Below, piece after piece: positions 45,599-56,416 of a stretch of DNA of 64,000 nucleotides. The notes under the pieces were generated by a model. The model saw only the letters and a list, made by a program, of their open reading frames with translations, made no database searches and had not been told where the DNA came from. The translations under genes and the position numbers were made by a program. Origin of the DNA: Juglans regia (taxonomy: Eukaryota; Streptophyta; Magnoliopsida; Fagales; Juglandaceae). Location: positions 15,886,640 to 15,950,639 of the forward strand of contig NC_049915.1 of NCBI RefSeq assembly GCF_001411555.2, given 5' to 3'. The first letter of the stretch is position 1, and each line of letters opens with the position of its first letter.

Positions 45599-45908
45599 GG
45601 TGGGCCTAGTCTTAAAGATACGTTGCAAGTTCCAGATGGCCCAAATACAAGTTAAAGGGCTTAAATGATGAAGATTCAGCTTTGATTCATTTGATAAGTT
45701 ATGATGAATGTCTTGGGCACTTGAAGACTTTCAACTTATTTAATTCTTGTAAATGACTTATTTTATTAGTTTAGAATAATTAAGTTTATTATGGGAAGCA
45801 CTTAAGGGGGCCTATGCAAGGGCATGTTGGGAAAGTTAATATTTTATTGAACTAGGGTTAGGGTTACTGTAGCGCCGTACAGTAGCCCTGGCACTGTTCA
45901 CTCAGGGG
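45586..45908 (+). repeat. Plus LTR, 3'-truncated
   Basis: LTR start TGATGGGAACTAAGG after a consensus purine tract (45572-45585). It is cut at CACTCAGGGGTGG and joins A-type gag, so LTR end, primer-binding site, leader and gag ATG of the next element are missing. Confidence 0.85.
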
Positions 45909-48900
45909 TGGCGCATCACCAAGGGGGAGAGCAGATAACTCATCCTTTGTGTTGCAAGCCATGCAACAACAGTTTGAGCGGTTGAACTTGGTGTTGGGTG
46001 AAGTGAGGGATAGGATGGATCATCAAGAAGCAGTGATTAGAAATCTATAAGGTAGGAGGGATAGGTGGCGACGTGAGCATAGAGTTGAAAATCAGTATGA
46101 GAATGAAGGAGATGGTGAGGAAGAGGAAGATTTAGCATTTGACGTTGGGTCGGGTAGAAATAGAGGGGTTAGGCATGAAAAAGGAGTTGAGGGGAATCTA
46201 AGGGGTCGGGATGGTGTAGATAGAGACCTTGGTAGCATCAAAATGAAAATACCATCTTTTCAAGGTAGAACTGACCCTAAGGTTTATTTAGAGTGGGAGA
46301 AAAAAAATAGAGTTGGTATTTGATTGCCATAATTACTCTGAGGAGAAGAAAGTGAAGTTGGCGGTAATTGAGTTCACTGATTATGCTATTATTTGGTGGG
46401 ATCAATTAGTGACCAATAGGAGGAGGAATTATGAGAGGCCCATAGAGACATGGGGAGAGTTGAAACCTCTCATGAGGCGGAGATTTGTTCCTAGCCATTA
46501 CTATAGAGACCTTTATCAGAAATTACAAAATCTTACACAGGGGTCTAGCAGTGTGGAGGATTACCATAAGGAGATGGAGGTGGCGATGATTTGGGCTAAT
46601 GTAGAGGAGGACCGAGAGGCCACCATGGCTAGATTTTTGAGTTGGTTGAATAGGGACATAGCCAATATAATTGAATTGCAGCATTGTGTGGAGATAGAGG
46701 ACGTGGTGCACATGGCTATGAAGGTGGAGAGGCAATTAAAGAGAAAAGGGACAGCAAGGTACACTTTGGTTTCTAGCACTACTTGGAAATCAAAATGGGA
46801 TAGGAATGATCCAGCTGAAGCAAAGAGAAAGACCGAACCACCTAAGGGAAAAGATGAGGGAACTAGCAACAAGCCCAAGGTAGAATCCCAACCTTCACAG
46901 AATAGAGATATCAAATGTTTTAAGTGTTTGGGTTCAGGGCACGTTGCTTCTCAATGTCCAAATAAGAGGGTGATGATTATGCGTGACAATGGGGAGGTGA
47001 TGACTGAGAGTGAGGATGATAGTGATGAGGTGCCCGAGTTGGATGATGCTGGTGATGATGATGGAGTGGTATACCCTGTGACAGGTGAGTCTCTTGTTGC
47101 CAGGCGTGCACTTAATGCACACCTTAAGGTGGATGATGCAGAGCAACAGAGAGAGAACATTTTTCATACTAGATGCCATGTCAACAATAAGGTATGTAGT
47201 ATAATCATTGATGGAGGGAGTTGTACTAATGTGGCTAGCACTACTTTGGTTGAGAAATTGAATTTACCAACCTTAAAACACTCTAGACCATACAAATTCC
47301 AGTGGTTGAATGATTGCGGAGAGGTTAGGGTGGATAAACAAATGTTAGTTACTTTTTCTATTAGGAAGTATCAGGATGAGGTGCTTTGTGATATTGTGCC
47401 TATGCATGCGGGCCATATTTTGTTGGGGAGGCCATGGCAGTATGATAGGAGAGTGACACATGATGGGTTCAAGAACATGTACAGTTTTGAAAATGAGGGC
47501 AAAACAATTAAGCTTGCTCCTTTAACTCCAAGCCAGGTCTATGAGGACCAACTGAAATTGAAAAGTGAGGTTGCTCAAAAAAGAAAGAGTGAAAATGAGA
47601 GTGATCAAAAGAGAAAGAGTGAAAATGAGAGTGATCAAAAAAGGAAGAGTGAAAAAGAGATTGAGCAAAAAAAAAAGAGAGAGAGTGAAAATGAGCATAA
47701 AAGAAAGAGTCAAAAAGAAAGTAGAGAGGTGGCTGAGAGTAAAGAAAAAAGAGTGGAACCACGAGAGAAAAAAGAAAGAGAGTCTTCTGAGAGAAAAGGA
47801 AAGGCAAAAGTGAGTTTCTATGCAAGAGAGAGTGAGGTTAAGAGGGCTTTCTTCGCAGATCGCCCTATGATTTTTCTTGTCTATAAAGAGTCTTATCTTA
47901 CTTTTGATGAAACTAACCAGTCTCTTCCTAGTTTGGCTGTTTCTTTGTTGCAGGAGTTATTCCCGGAGGAGATGCCAAATGTGTTGCCACCCATTAGAGG
48001 CATTGAGCACCAGATTGACTTTGTGCCCGGGGCTGCTATTCCAAACCGACCAGCCTATAGAAGTAATCCAGAGGAGACAAAGGAGTTTCAGAGGCAAGTT
48101 GAGGATTTGATGAGCAAGGGGTACGTGAGGGAGAGCATGAGCCCTTGTGCAGTACCAGTGCTACTAGTGCCAAAGAAGGATGGGACGTGGAGGATGTGCA
48201 TTGATTGCAGGGCGGTCAACAATATCACGGTAAAGTATCGTCATCTCATTCCTAGATTGGATGATATGCTTGATGAATTGCATGGCTAATGTATTTTCAG
48301 TAAAATTGATCTTAAAAGTGGGTACCATCAAATTAGAATGAAATAGGGTGATGAATGGAAAACTGCTTTTAAGACTAAGTATGGGCTTTATGAATGGTTG
48401 GTTATGCCATTTGGACTTACAAATGCGCCCAGTACTTTCATGAGATTAATGAACCATGTCCTACGTGCATTCATAGGCAAGTTTGTGGTTGTGTACTTTG
48501 ATGATATCTTAGTGTACAGCAAGAACTTAAATGAACATATTGAGCATTTGAGATATGTGTTTGATGTGTTGAGATGTGAAAAGTTGTATGCTAATTTCAA
48601 GAAATGTGCCTTTTGCATGGAAAAAGTTGTTTTTCTTGATTATGTTGTTAGTACAAAGGGTATTGAGGTGGATGAAGAGAAAGTCAAGGCCATCAAGGAG
48701 TGGCCAACGCCAAAAAGCATCACTGAGGTAAGAAGCTTTCATGGCTTAGCTAGCTTTTATCGTCGTTTTGTTAAAGATTTCAGCACCATTGCTGTACCAC
48801 TCACTGAGGTAATTAAAAAAAATGTTGGGTTTCATTGGGGGGCTAATCAAGAGAATGCTTTTGCCACTATTAAAGAAAGATTGTGCTCTGCAGCTGTGTT

Positions 48901-49065
48901 AGCATTAACTGATTTCAACAAAGCTTTTGAGATTGAATGTGATGCCACAGGAATAGGGATTGGAGCCGTTTTGATGCAGGATAGGCGGCCCATAGCCTTC
49001 TTCAGTGAAAAGTTAAGTGGGGCATCCCTGAAGTACCCTACTTATGACAAAGAGCTTTACGCTCT
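45909..49065 (+). pseudogene. A-type gag-pol, gag to RNase H (first part)
   Basis: Most complete A copy. Starts about five codons into Gag (CGCATCACCAAGG). A stop (TAA, near 46048) and a one-base gain in an A run (about 46299-46306) precede a long open frame, 46313-48289: capsid; zinc knuckle CFKCLGSGHVASQC (about 46916-46957); protease IIDGGSCTNVAS (about 47203-47238); ten-residue QKRKSENESD repeats (47565-47700); pre-RT; start of RT. TAA at 48287 and TAG near 48343 interrupt RT, then YFDDILVYS (about 48495-48521) and RNase H ([19 protein letters not shown]) follow. Split at 49065 by a nested element; continues at 53597. Confidence 0.92.
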
Positions 49066-49786
49066 TGATATGAACCCGTGGGAAATGAATCCCTTGAACC
49101 CACAGTCAATTTGAAAACATCCCAAGAAAGCCAAAATCAAGTCTATGGATGGAGAATTTAGACCCGATGAGAACTCGTTTCAAGAACCTAGATTATATTA
49201 AAATCTAGACCCATTGAAGAACTCGTCTCAAGAACCCAAATTACAAAGGAGGAACGCCACAAAGGTTGTGATTTACCTTTGATAAGTTCAAAAGTTCAAT
49301 TAAGAACAAGAGGAGTAAAACTCAACTCACAATGAATAAATTCATCAAATTTCATAAACTTCATAAACTGATTAGAATGAGGCTACATAGAGTATTTAAA
49401 GCAAAACCTAATGAAACCCTAGCCAAAATAAACCCCCATCTTCCAAAAGTGCCCCTGGATGAACAGTGCCTCAGCTACAGTGTCGCGCTACAGTAACTCG
49501 GCTACAGTAACCCTAACCCTAGTTCAATAAACAATAACTTTCCCAACATGCCCTTACATTGGCATAAACCCAATTATTCTAAGCAAATAAAATAGCTCCT
49601 TGAAATTAATTAAATAAATTGAAAGCCTTCAAATGACCAAAGACTATAAGTCATGTTGTTGCCCTTTCCATAGCTTATGAAATGAATCAAAGCATAATCT
49701 TTATCATTTAAGCCCTTGAACTTCTATTTGGCCCATCTGGAACTTGCAACATATCTTTAAGACTAGGCTCATCTTGGTTCCCATCA
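49066..49786 (-). repeat. 3' LTR of nested NA element
   Basis: 721 bases; TGATATGAACCCG to GGTTCCCATCA, then inverted purine tract TTCTCCCTCTCCTC (49787-49800). Confidence 0.92.
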
Positions 49787-52044
49787 TTCTCCCTCTCCTC
49801 AAAAGGATTCGACCTCGAATCTCCACTTGGAATAGGTAAGAGTGTATACAACCCCAGTGGCAAAAGCTTAAATTTGGCCTTTCTGCATGTAATGCACCTG
49901 CCACAAATGCGATTGACATAACTTTTCATGTTAGACCAACATAATCGTTCATGCAAAATGTCTAAAGTTTTCATGACACCAGAATGACTACTAATTATAT
50001 GCAAACTCAATGAAAGACAAATGATAGTCCCGCAAACGTTCATGCAGCAAGTCAATGTATGGCAAATGACACTCCCACAAATGTTCATGAAACACACCTA
50101 AAACTTTTCTTACACCAAAATGACCAGTCCAATTATATGAAAACTCAATGAATGGCAAGCAATACTCCAACAAACGTTCATGCAACATGTTAATGAATGA
50201 CAAATGATACTTCCACAAACGTTCATGTAACACTTCAATGAAAGACAAATGATACTCCCACAAACATTCATGTAACACATCGATGAATAGCAATTGATAC
50301 TTCCACAAACGTTCATGCAACACGTCATTGAAAGACAAATGATATTCCCACAAATGTTCATGCAACACAAGAAAAGTCTTCCTTACACCAAGGTTACCCA
50401 ACAAACCAGCATATCTATCACACCCAAGCAACTTACGCAAAAAACTAGTAGGCACACAAAATCTTTTCCCCCTAAACTAGTAGGCACACAAAATCTAGTT
50501 TATAGAACTTACCGAACGATGCTTTCTCACTTGTTCCATACACACTAGCAAAGTCATCATCATTAGCATGCAATTCCTTATCATATTCAAGTTTCAACAA
50601 TTTTGCATCTAAAATGAAGATAAGGACATACCTTCTTGCTAAAGCATCAACCACAAAAGTTTCCATACCTTGTGTGTATTTGAATACATGAGGAAAAGTC
50701 TCAATACAATCCTCCCACTTAGCATGCAATCTATTCAACAACTTACTTTGTCCCTTAAAATGTGTCAAGTACTCATGTTCTTCAAAGAAATGTCGGGTTG
50801 GGATTGTTGCATCTGGCACAAAATCAATGTAGTGCTCTGTCTCCCTAGTAGGTGGCAATCCACTAAACACACAGTTAGGAACGACCTCATATCTCTGCAA
50901 CAAAGAAACAACAACACTAGACAAAGAATCGTTAAATTCATTAGTATAAAAGCTTGCCTTAGTATAAAAACTCACTTTTCTCTTTCTGTTTCTCTCTGCA
51001 ATCTCTCTTTCTTTTTCCTCTTGTAGCTCCACTCTTTTTTTCCTTACTCTCAGCCACCTCTCTATTTTCTTTTTCACTCACACTTTCCCTCGACGTTTCG
51101 GTTTCATTCTCTTCCTTCCTCTCATTCTCTTTTTTCGTTTCACGCTCTCTTTTTCTTCCACACTCCTCTTTTCTTGAACCCTCAGCCTCACAATATTTTT
51201 GCAACTCATTCTCTTTTTTTCTGGAGGTTTCAGCCTCACCATCATCTTTTTTCTTTCTCATTTCTCTCTCTCTCTCTTTTTCAGTCTCACTATTTCTTTT
51301 TTTCTCAATCTCATCCTCACTTTTATTTTTTTGCTCAATCTCACTTTTCAGTTTCAGGTGGTCGCCATGAGCCTGAGTTGAACTTAAAGGAGCAAGTTTG
51401 ATTGTTTTTCCATCTATTTCAAAACTGTACATGTTCTTTAACCCATCACGAATCACCTTCCTATCAAACTACCAAGGCTTCCCCAACAAAATATGGCCAG
51501 CATGCATAGGCACAACATTACAAAGCACCATATCATGGTATTTCCCAATTGAAAAAGAAACTAGCACCTGCTTATTTACCCTGACTTCCCCACAATCACT
51601 CAACCACTGCAACTTGTATGGTCTAGGGTGTTTCAAGGTAGGTAAATTCAATTTCTCAACTAAAGTAGTGCTAGCCAAATTAATATGACTCCTCAAATCA
51701 ATGACCATACAACATACATTGTTGTTGAGGTGGCATCTAGTATGAAAATTGTTCTCGCTTTGCTGCTCTCTATCATCCATCTTAATTTGTGTATTGAGTG
51801 CAGGCCTAGTAACAAGAGAATCACCATATTCTTCTTTCTCATATCCATTTTCAACACTAGACTGACGTCGCCTCCTATCTCTCTCACCTTGCAGATTTCT
51901 AATCATTGCTTCTTGATTATCCATACTATCCCTCACTTCACCTAACACCAAGTTCAACCGCTCAAACTATTGTTGCATGGCTTGCAACACAAAGGATGAG
52001 TTCTCTCCTCTCCCCCTTGGTGATGAGCTACTCCGATGAGACAT
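49787..52044 (-). pseudogene. NA polyprotein (capsid-deleted class; shortest integrase)
   Basis: ATG at 52044 ([18 protein letters not shown]), stop TAG near 51969 (Gln), then [19 protein letters not shown] N-terminus. Jump to SLVTRPALN, changed protease site (VIDLRSHINLAS), GHILLGKPW, a stop near 51467, Lys/Glu/Arg-rich linker (51456-50960), NCVFSGLPPTRETEHYID, RNase H tail, duplicated short segment (PTSF..) near 50470, repeat block, then zinc region CICGRCITC joined directly from LYTLLPIPS to GDSRSNPFEER, so even the first catalytic Asp is gone. Confidence 0.85.
50144..50368 (-). repeat. 45-bp coding tandem repeat, five units
   Basis: Five 45-base units (50368 down to 50144), translating as VLHEHLWEYHLSFND, VLHERLWKYQLLFID, VLHECLWEYHLSFIE, VLHERLWKYHLSFIN and MLHERLLEYCLPFIE. 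Same unit order and subtypes as 44690-44914, so the block was amplified before these copies dispersed. Confidence 0.92.
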
Positions 52045-52870
52045 TATAAAGTTTTGTACAAAAGAATGTTAGTTGTAAAAAAGAAAACCTTACACACTCC
52101 CTTACGTGTTTAAACTCGAATAATGGCACTCCACTCGTGTTTCACTCTTAATTGGCTTTTTCCCGATAATAGTCTCACACTCTCTTGCCTTTTACCTCAA
52201 GAGTTTTTCCACTCAAGTTCTTTCAGAACTAATTGAGCTCAATCAAGACAAGGCAACCTTGTTTTATCCCAACTAGTAATTAGGTCCAAGAAACAAGGAT
52301 AATAGAAATACGGAAGGAATAAATGACACGAGAATCAAGGAACTTATACGAATGAAAGAGTAACAATAACACAAGATACCAACTTTAGTGGTGTATGCAG
52401 CAACCCCTTTGTTGTAACTATGTAGCAACTTTTAATATGCTAACATCTCCTTTCTTTCTTTCTTGCTTTTTTTTTTTTTTTCGAATTTACTTTTCTTTTC
52501 TTTTCCTTTCTTTTCTTTTCTTTTCTTTTCTTTTCTCTAATTCAACCACAAACAGCAATATTCAATTGTGAAAACCAAGTAATTGAATTCAAACACACAA
52601 GCATGGACAATGAAGTAGAAGAGAATCAATGGAACGACACTCCAAGCAATTGACAAACTTAGAGATGCAGGAAATCCTAGAAATTTGAAATCCTAGGTGA
52701 TGCAAATTTCAGCCAAACCCAAAACCCTAAGAATTTCGGCAGCCTACTTTTTGTTTCTTTTTTTTTTTTTTGGCAACCCTAGAACAATGAAGCTCTAGAA
52801 TTAAAATAAAGGATACTAGAATTAAAAGATAGAATTAGACCTGATTGGAAACCTTGCTCTGAATACCAAA
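52045..52870 (-). mobile_element. Leader of nested NA element
   Basis: Leader with pyrimidine tract (about 52456-52537) and primer-binding site TGGTATTCAGAGC (52856-52868, inverted). Confidence 0.85.
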
Positions 52871-53591
52871 TGATATGAACCCGCGGGAATGGAATCCCTT
52901 GAACCCACAGTCAATTTGAAAACTCCCCAAGAAAGCCAAAATCAAGTCAACGGATGGAGAACCTAGACTCAATGAGAACTCGTTTCAAGAACCTAGATTA
53001 TATTAAAATCTAGACCCGTTGAGGAACCCGTCTCAAGAACCCAGATTACAAAGGAGGAACGCCACAAAGGTTGTGATTTACCTTTGATAAGTTCAAAAGT
53101 TCAATTAAGAACAAGAGGAGTAAAACTCAACTCACAATGAATAAATTCATCAAATTTCATAAACTTCACAAACTGATTAGAATGAGGCTACATAGAGTAT
53201 TTAAAGCAAAACCTAATGAAACCCTAGCCAAAATAAACCCCCATCTTCCAAAAGTGCCCCTGGATGAACAGTGCCTCGGCTACAGTGTCGCGCTACAGTA
53301 ACTCGGCTACAGTAACCCTAACCCTAGTTCAATAAACAATAACTTTCCCAACATGCCCTTACATAGGCATAAACCCAATTATTCTAAGCAAATAAAATAA
53401 CTCCTTGAAATTAATTAAATAAATTGAAAGCCTTCAAATGACCAAAGACTATAAGTCATGTTGTTGCCCTTTCTATAGCTTATGAAATGAATCAAAGCAT
53501 AATCTTCATCATTTAAGCCCTTGAACTTGTATTTGGCCCATCTGGAACTTGCAACATATCTTTAAGACTAGGCTCATCTTGGTTCCCATCA
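52871..53591 (-). repeat. 5' LTR of nested NA element
   Basis: 721 bases, intact ends, right flank GCTCT matches the left flank of the element. Confidence 0.92.
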
Positions 53592-53596
53592 GCTCT

Positions 53597-55299
53597 TGTT
53601 CGTGCATTAGAGACTTGGCAGCACTACCTATGGCCAAGGGAATTTGTGATCCACACCGATCATGAATCATTGAAGCATCTCAAGGGTCAAGGTAAGTTGA
53701 ATAAAAGGCATGCTAGATGGATTGAATACATTGAGACCTTTCCCTATGTCATCCGTTACACGCAAGGTAAGGAGAACATTGTTGCTGATGCTCTATCCCG
53801 GAGGTATGTACTTCTTACTTCTATGAGTGCTAAAATGCTTGGGTTTGAATATGTGAAAGACATGTATGCCGATGACGCTGATTTTTCTAATGTGTATGTG
53901 GCATGTGATAAGGTGGCATTTGGTAAGTTTTACAAGCATGATGGTTATTTGTTTAAAGAAGGTAAATTTTGTCTGCGAAATTGTTCTATGCGTGAGTTAT
54001 TGGTGCGTGAGGCACATGGTGGGGATTAATGGGACACTTTGATGTGAAGAAAACTCTAGACATTTTGCATGAACATTTCTTTTGGCCTAAGATGAAGAGA
54101 GATGTTAACCGTATTTGTGGAAGGTGCATTACATGTCGAAAGGCTAAATCTAAGGTTTTACCACATGGGTTGTATACACCCTTACCCGTTCCTAGTGAGC
54201 CATGGGTAGACATATCTATGGACTTTGTTTTGGGGCTGCCTAGGACCAAAAGGGGTAGAGATTCTATTTTTGTGGTTGTGGATAGATTCAGTAAGATGGC
54301 ACATTTCATTCCATGCCATAAAACAGATGATGCAACAAACATAGCTGACTTATTTTTCCGAGAGATAGTGCGACTCCATGGTGTACCTAGGAGTATTGTT
54401 TCTGATAGGAATGTTAAATTCCTTAGCTACTTTTGGAAGGTGTTGTGGGGGAAATTGGGTACTAAGCTCTTATTTTCCACTACTTTTCATCCGCAGACTG
54501 ATGGTCAGACTGAAGTAGTTAATAGGACTTTAACTCATCTTTTACGCACTGTTGTTCATAAGAATTTAAAAACTTGGGAGGATTGTTTGCCGTTTATAGA
54601 GTTTGCATATAATAGGACGATGCATACTACTACTTCATACTCTCCTTTTGAAATTGTTTATGGATTTAATCCATTTACTCCTTTGGATTTGATGCCTTTA
54701 TCTGTTGATGACAGGAGTAGTTTGGATGGACAAAAGAAGGCAGAGTTGGTGAAATCACTTCATGAGAGGGTACGGCTTCAAATCGCCCAAAAGAATGAAA
54801 GTGTTGCTTCCCAAGCCAATAAAAGACAAAGGCGTGTCATCTTTGAACCAGGAGATTGGGTTTGGGTTCACATGCGCAAGAAAGGTTCACAGCCCATAGA
54901 AGGACTAAGTTGCATCCTCGAGGAGATGGACCTTTCCAAATTCTTGAGAAAATTAATGACAATGCATATAAAGTGGATCTTCCAGGTGAGTATAAAGTTT
55001 CTGCAACTTTCAATGTTTCTGATCTTTCTCCTTTTGATGTAGGTGAAGATTCGAGGCCGAATCCTTTTGAGGAGAGGGAGAATGATAGGAACCAAGGTGG
55101 GCCTACTCTTAAAGATCCTTTGCAAGTTCCAGATGGGCCAATTACAAGATCAAGGGCCAAGAAGATCAAGGAAGCAATGCAAGGATTGGTGCAATCCACT
55201 TGGGATGAAGCCAGCAAAAGCCCAACACTGAAGATGGGTCTGAAAGAAGAAGAACCAACTTTGATCCACTTTATTCAAGCTGTGGAAAACATGACTTAG
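53597..55299 (+). pseudogene. A-type RNase H end and integrase, running into the 3' LTR
   Basis: Continues the frame from 49065. RNase H end ([19 protein letters not shown]), then a stop at about 54027. Integrase follows: zinc-binding [17 protein letters not shown] with CGRCITC; catalytic core [21 protein letters not shown] and [15 protein letters not shown], giving D, D and [19 protein letters not shown]-terminal [14 protein letters not shown] frameshift near 54885 shifts the rest to 54856-55299: [53 protein letters not shown]. The last 217 bases lie in the LTR. Layout resembles CRM-clade chromoviruses. Confidence 0.9.
55069..55082 (+). promoter_or_regulatory. Polypurine tract of the A element
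   Basis: GAGGAGAGGGAGAA directly before the LTR start TGATAGGAACC, inside the coding frame. Confidence 0.85.
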
Positions 55300-55673
55300 A
55301 GATACGGCCCATTGTTATTGGAGGCTTCCAATTTGGTTAAATGATTTATTTTATTAGTTTAGAATAAGTGGGCTTGAAGATGCTTGGCTCACATGTCTTA
55401 TTTCTTATGAACTATGTTTTTGGAAAGGCCTTGTATTTTGGCCAAGGGCTTATTTGGAAAGTTACATTTTAGAAACTAGGGTTTCATCAATTTATTGTAG
55501 GGGTTACTGTAGCCGCGCGTACTGTAGCCGGTACTGTTCATTAAGGGTAATTTTGGGTAAAAGGGGCTTTATTTTGGCTAGGGTTTTGATTAGGTTTGGA
55601 TTTAAAAACTCTTTGTAGCCTCATTCGAGAGATTAGACAATATTGAATTTTATTTGTGAGTTGAGTTTTCTCC
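55083..55673 (+). repeat. A-type 3' LTR, left part
   Basis: Encodes the last 72 residues of the A polyprotein before switching to untranslated LTR. Broken at GTTTTCTCC by the nested NA element; the target copy TCTCC is 55669-55673. Confidence 0.92.
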
Positions 55674-56402
55674 TGATATGAACCCGCGGGAAAGGAATTC
55701 CCTTGAACCCACAATCAATTTGAAAACACCCCAGGAAAGCCAAAATCAAGTCAATAGATGGAGAACCTAGACCCGATGAGAACTCGTTTCAAGAATCTAG
55801 ATTATATCAAAATCTAGACCCGTTGAAGAACCCGTCTCAAGAACCCAGATTACAAAGGAGGAACGCCACAAAGGTTGTGATTTACCTTTGATAAGTTCAA
55901 AAGTTCAATTAAGAACAAGAGGAGTAAAACTCAACTCACAATGAATAAATTCATTAAATTTCATAAACTTCATAATCTGATTAGAATGAGGCTACATAGA
56001 GTATTTAAAGGAAAACTTAATGAAACCCTAGCCAAAATAAACCCCCATCTTCCAAAAGTGCCCCTGGATGAACAGTGCCGCGCTACAGTAACTCGGCTAC
56101 AGTAACCCTAACCCTAGTTCAATAAAATAATAACTTTCCCAATATGCCCTTGCATAGACCCCCTTAAGTGTTTCCCATAATAAACCCAATTATTCGAAAC
56201 TAATAAAATAAATGCTTTAAATGAATTAAATAAGTTGAAAGCCTTCAAGTGCCCAAAGCCTTTAAGTCTTGTTGTTGCCCTTTCCATAGTTCATCAAATG
56301 AATCAAAGCTGAATCTTCATCATTTAAGCTCTTGAACTTGTATTTGGCCAATCTAGAACATGCAACATATCTTTAAAACTAGGCCCACCTTGGTTCCCAT
56401 CA
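55674..56402 (-). repeat. 3' LTR of youngest NA element
   Basis: TGATATGAACCCG to GGTTCCCATCA, 729 bases. Confidence 0.95.
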
Positions 56403-56416
56403 TTCCCCCTCTCCTC
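56403..56416 (-). promoter_or_regulatory. Polypurine tract of youngest NA element
   Basis: TTCCCCCTCTCCTC on the plus strand (GAGGAGAGGGGGAA on the element strand), adjoining the 3' LTR. Confidence 0.85.

Larger units (their letters stand above)
49066..53591 (-). mobile_element. Complete minus NA element nested in RNase H of the A element
   Basis: 4,526 bases with LTRs of 721 bases each (49066-49786 and 52871-53591), inverted purine tract and primer-binding site, flanked by perfect 5-bp duplications GCTCT at 49061-49065 and 53592-53596. Removing it rejoins the A frame as [13 protein letters not shown]. By eye about 21 differences between LTRs (roughly 3 percent), so it is older than the 55674 insertion. 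Confidence 0.95.
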
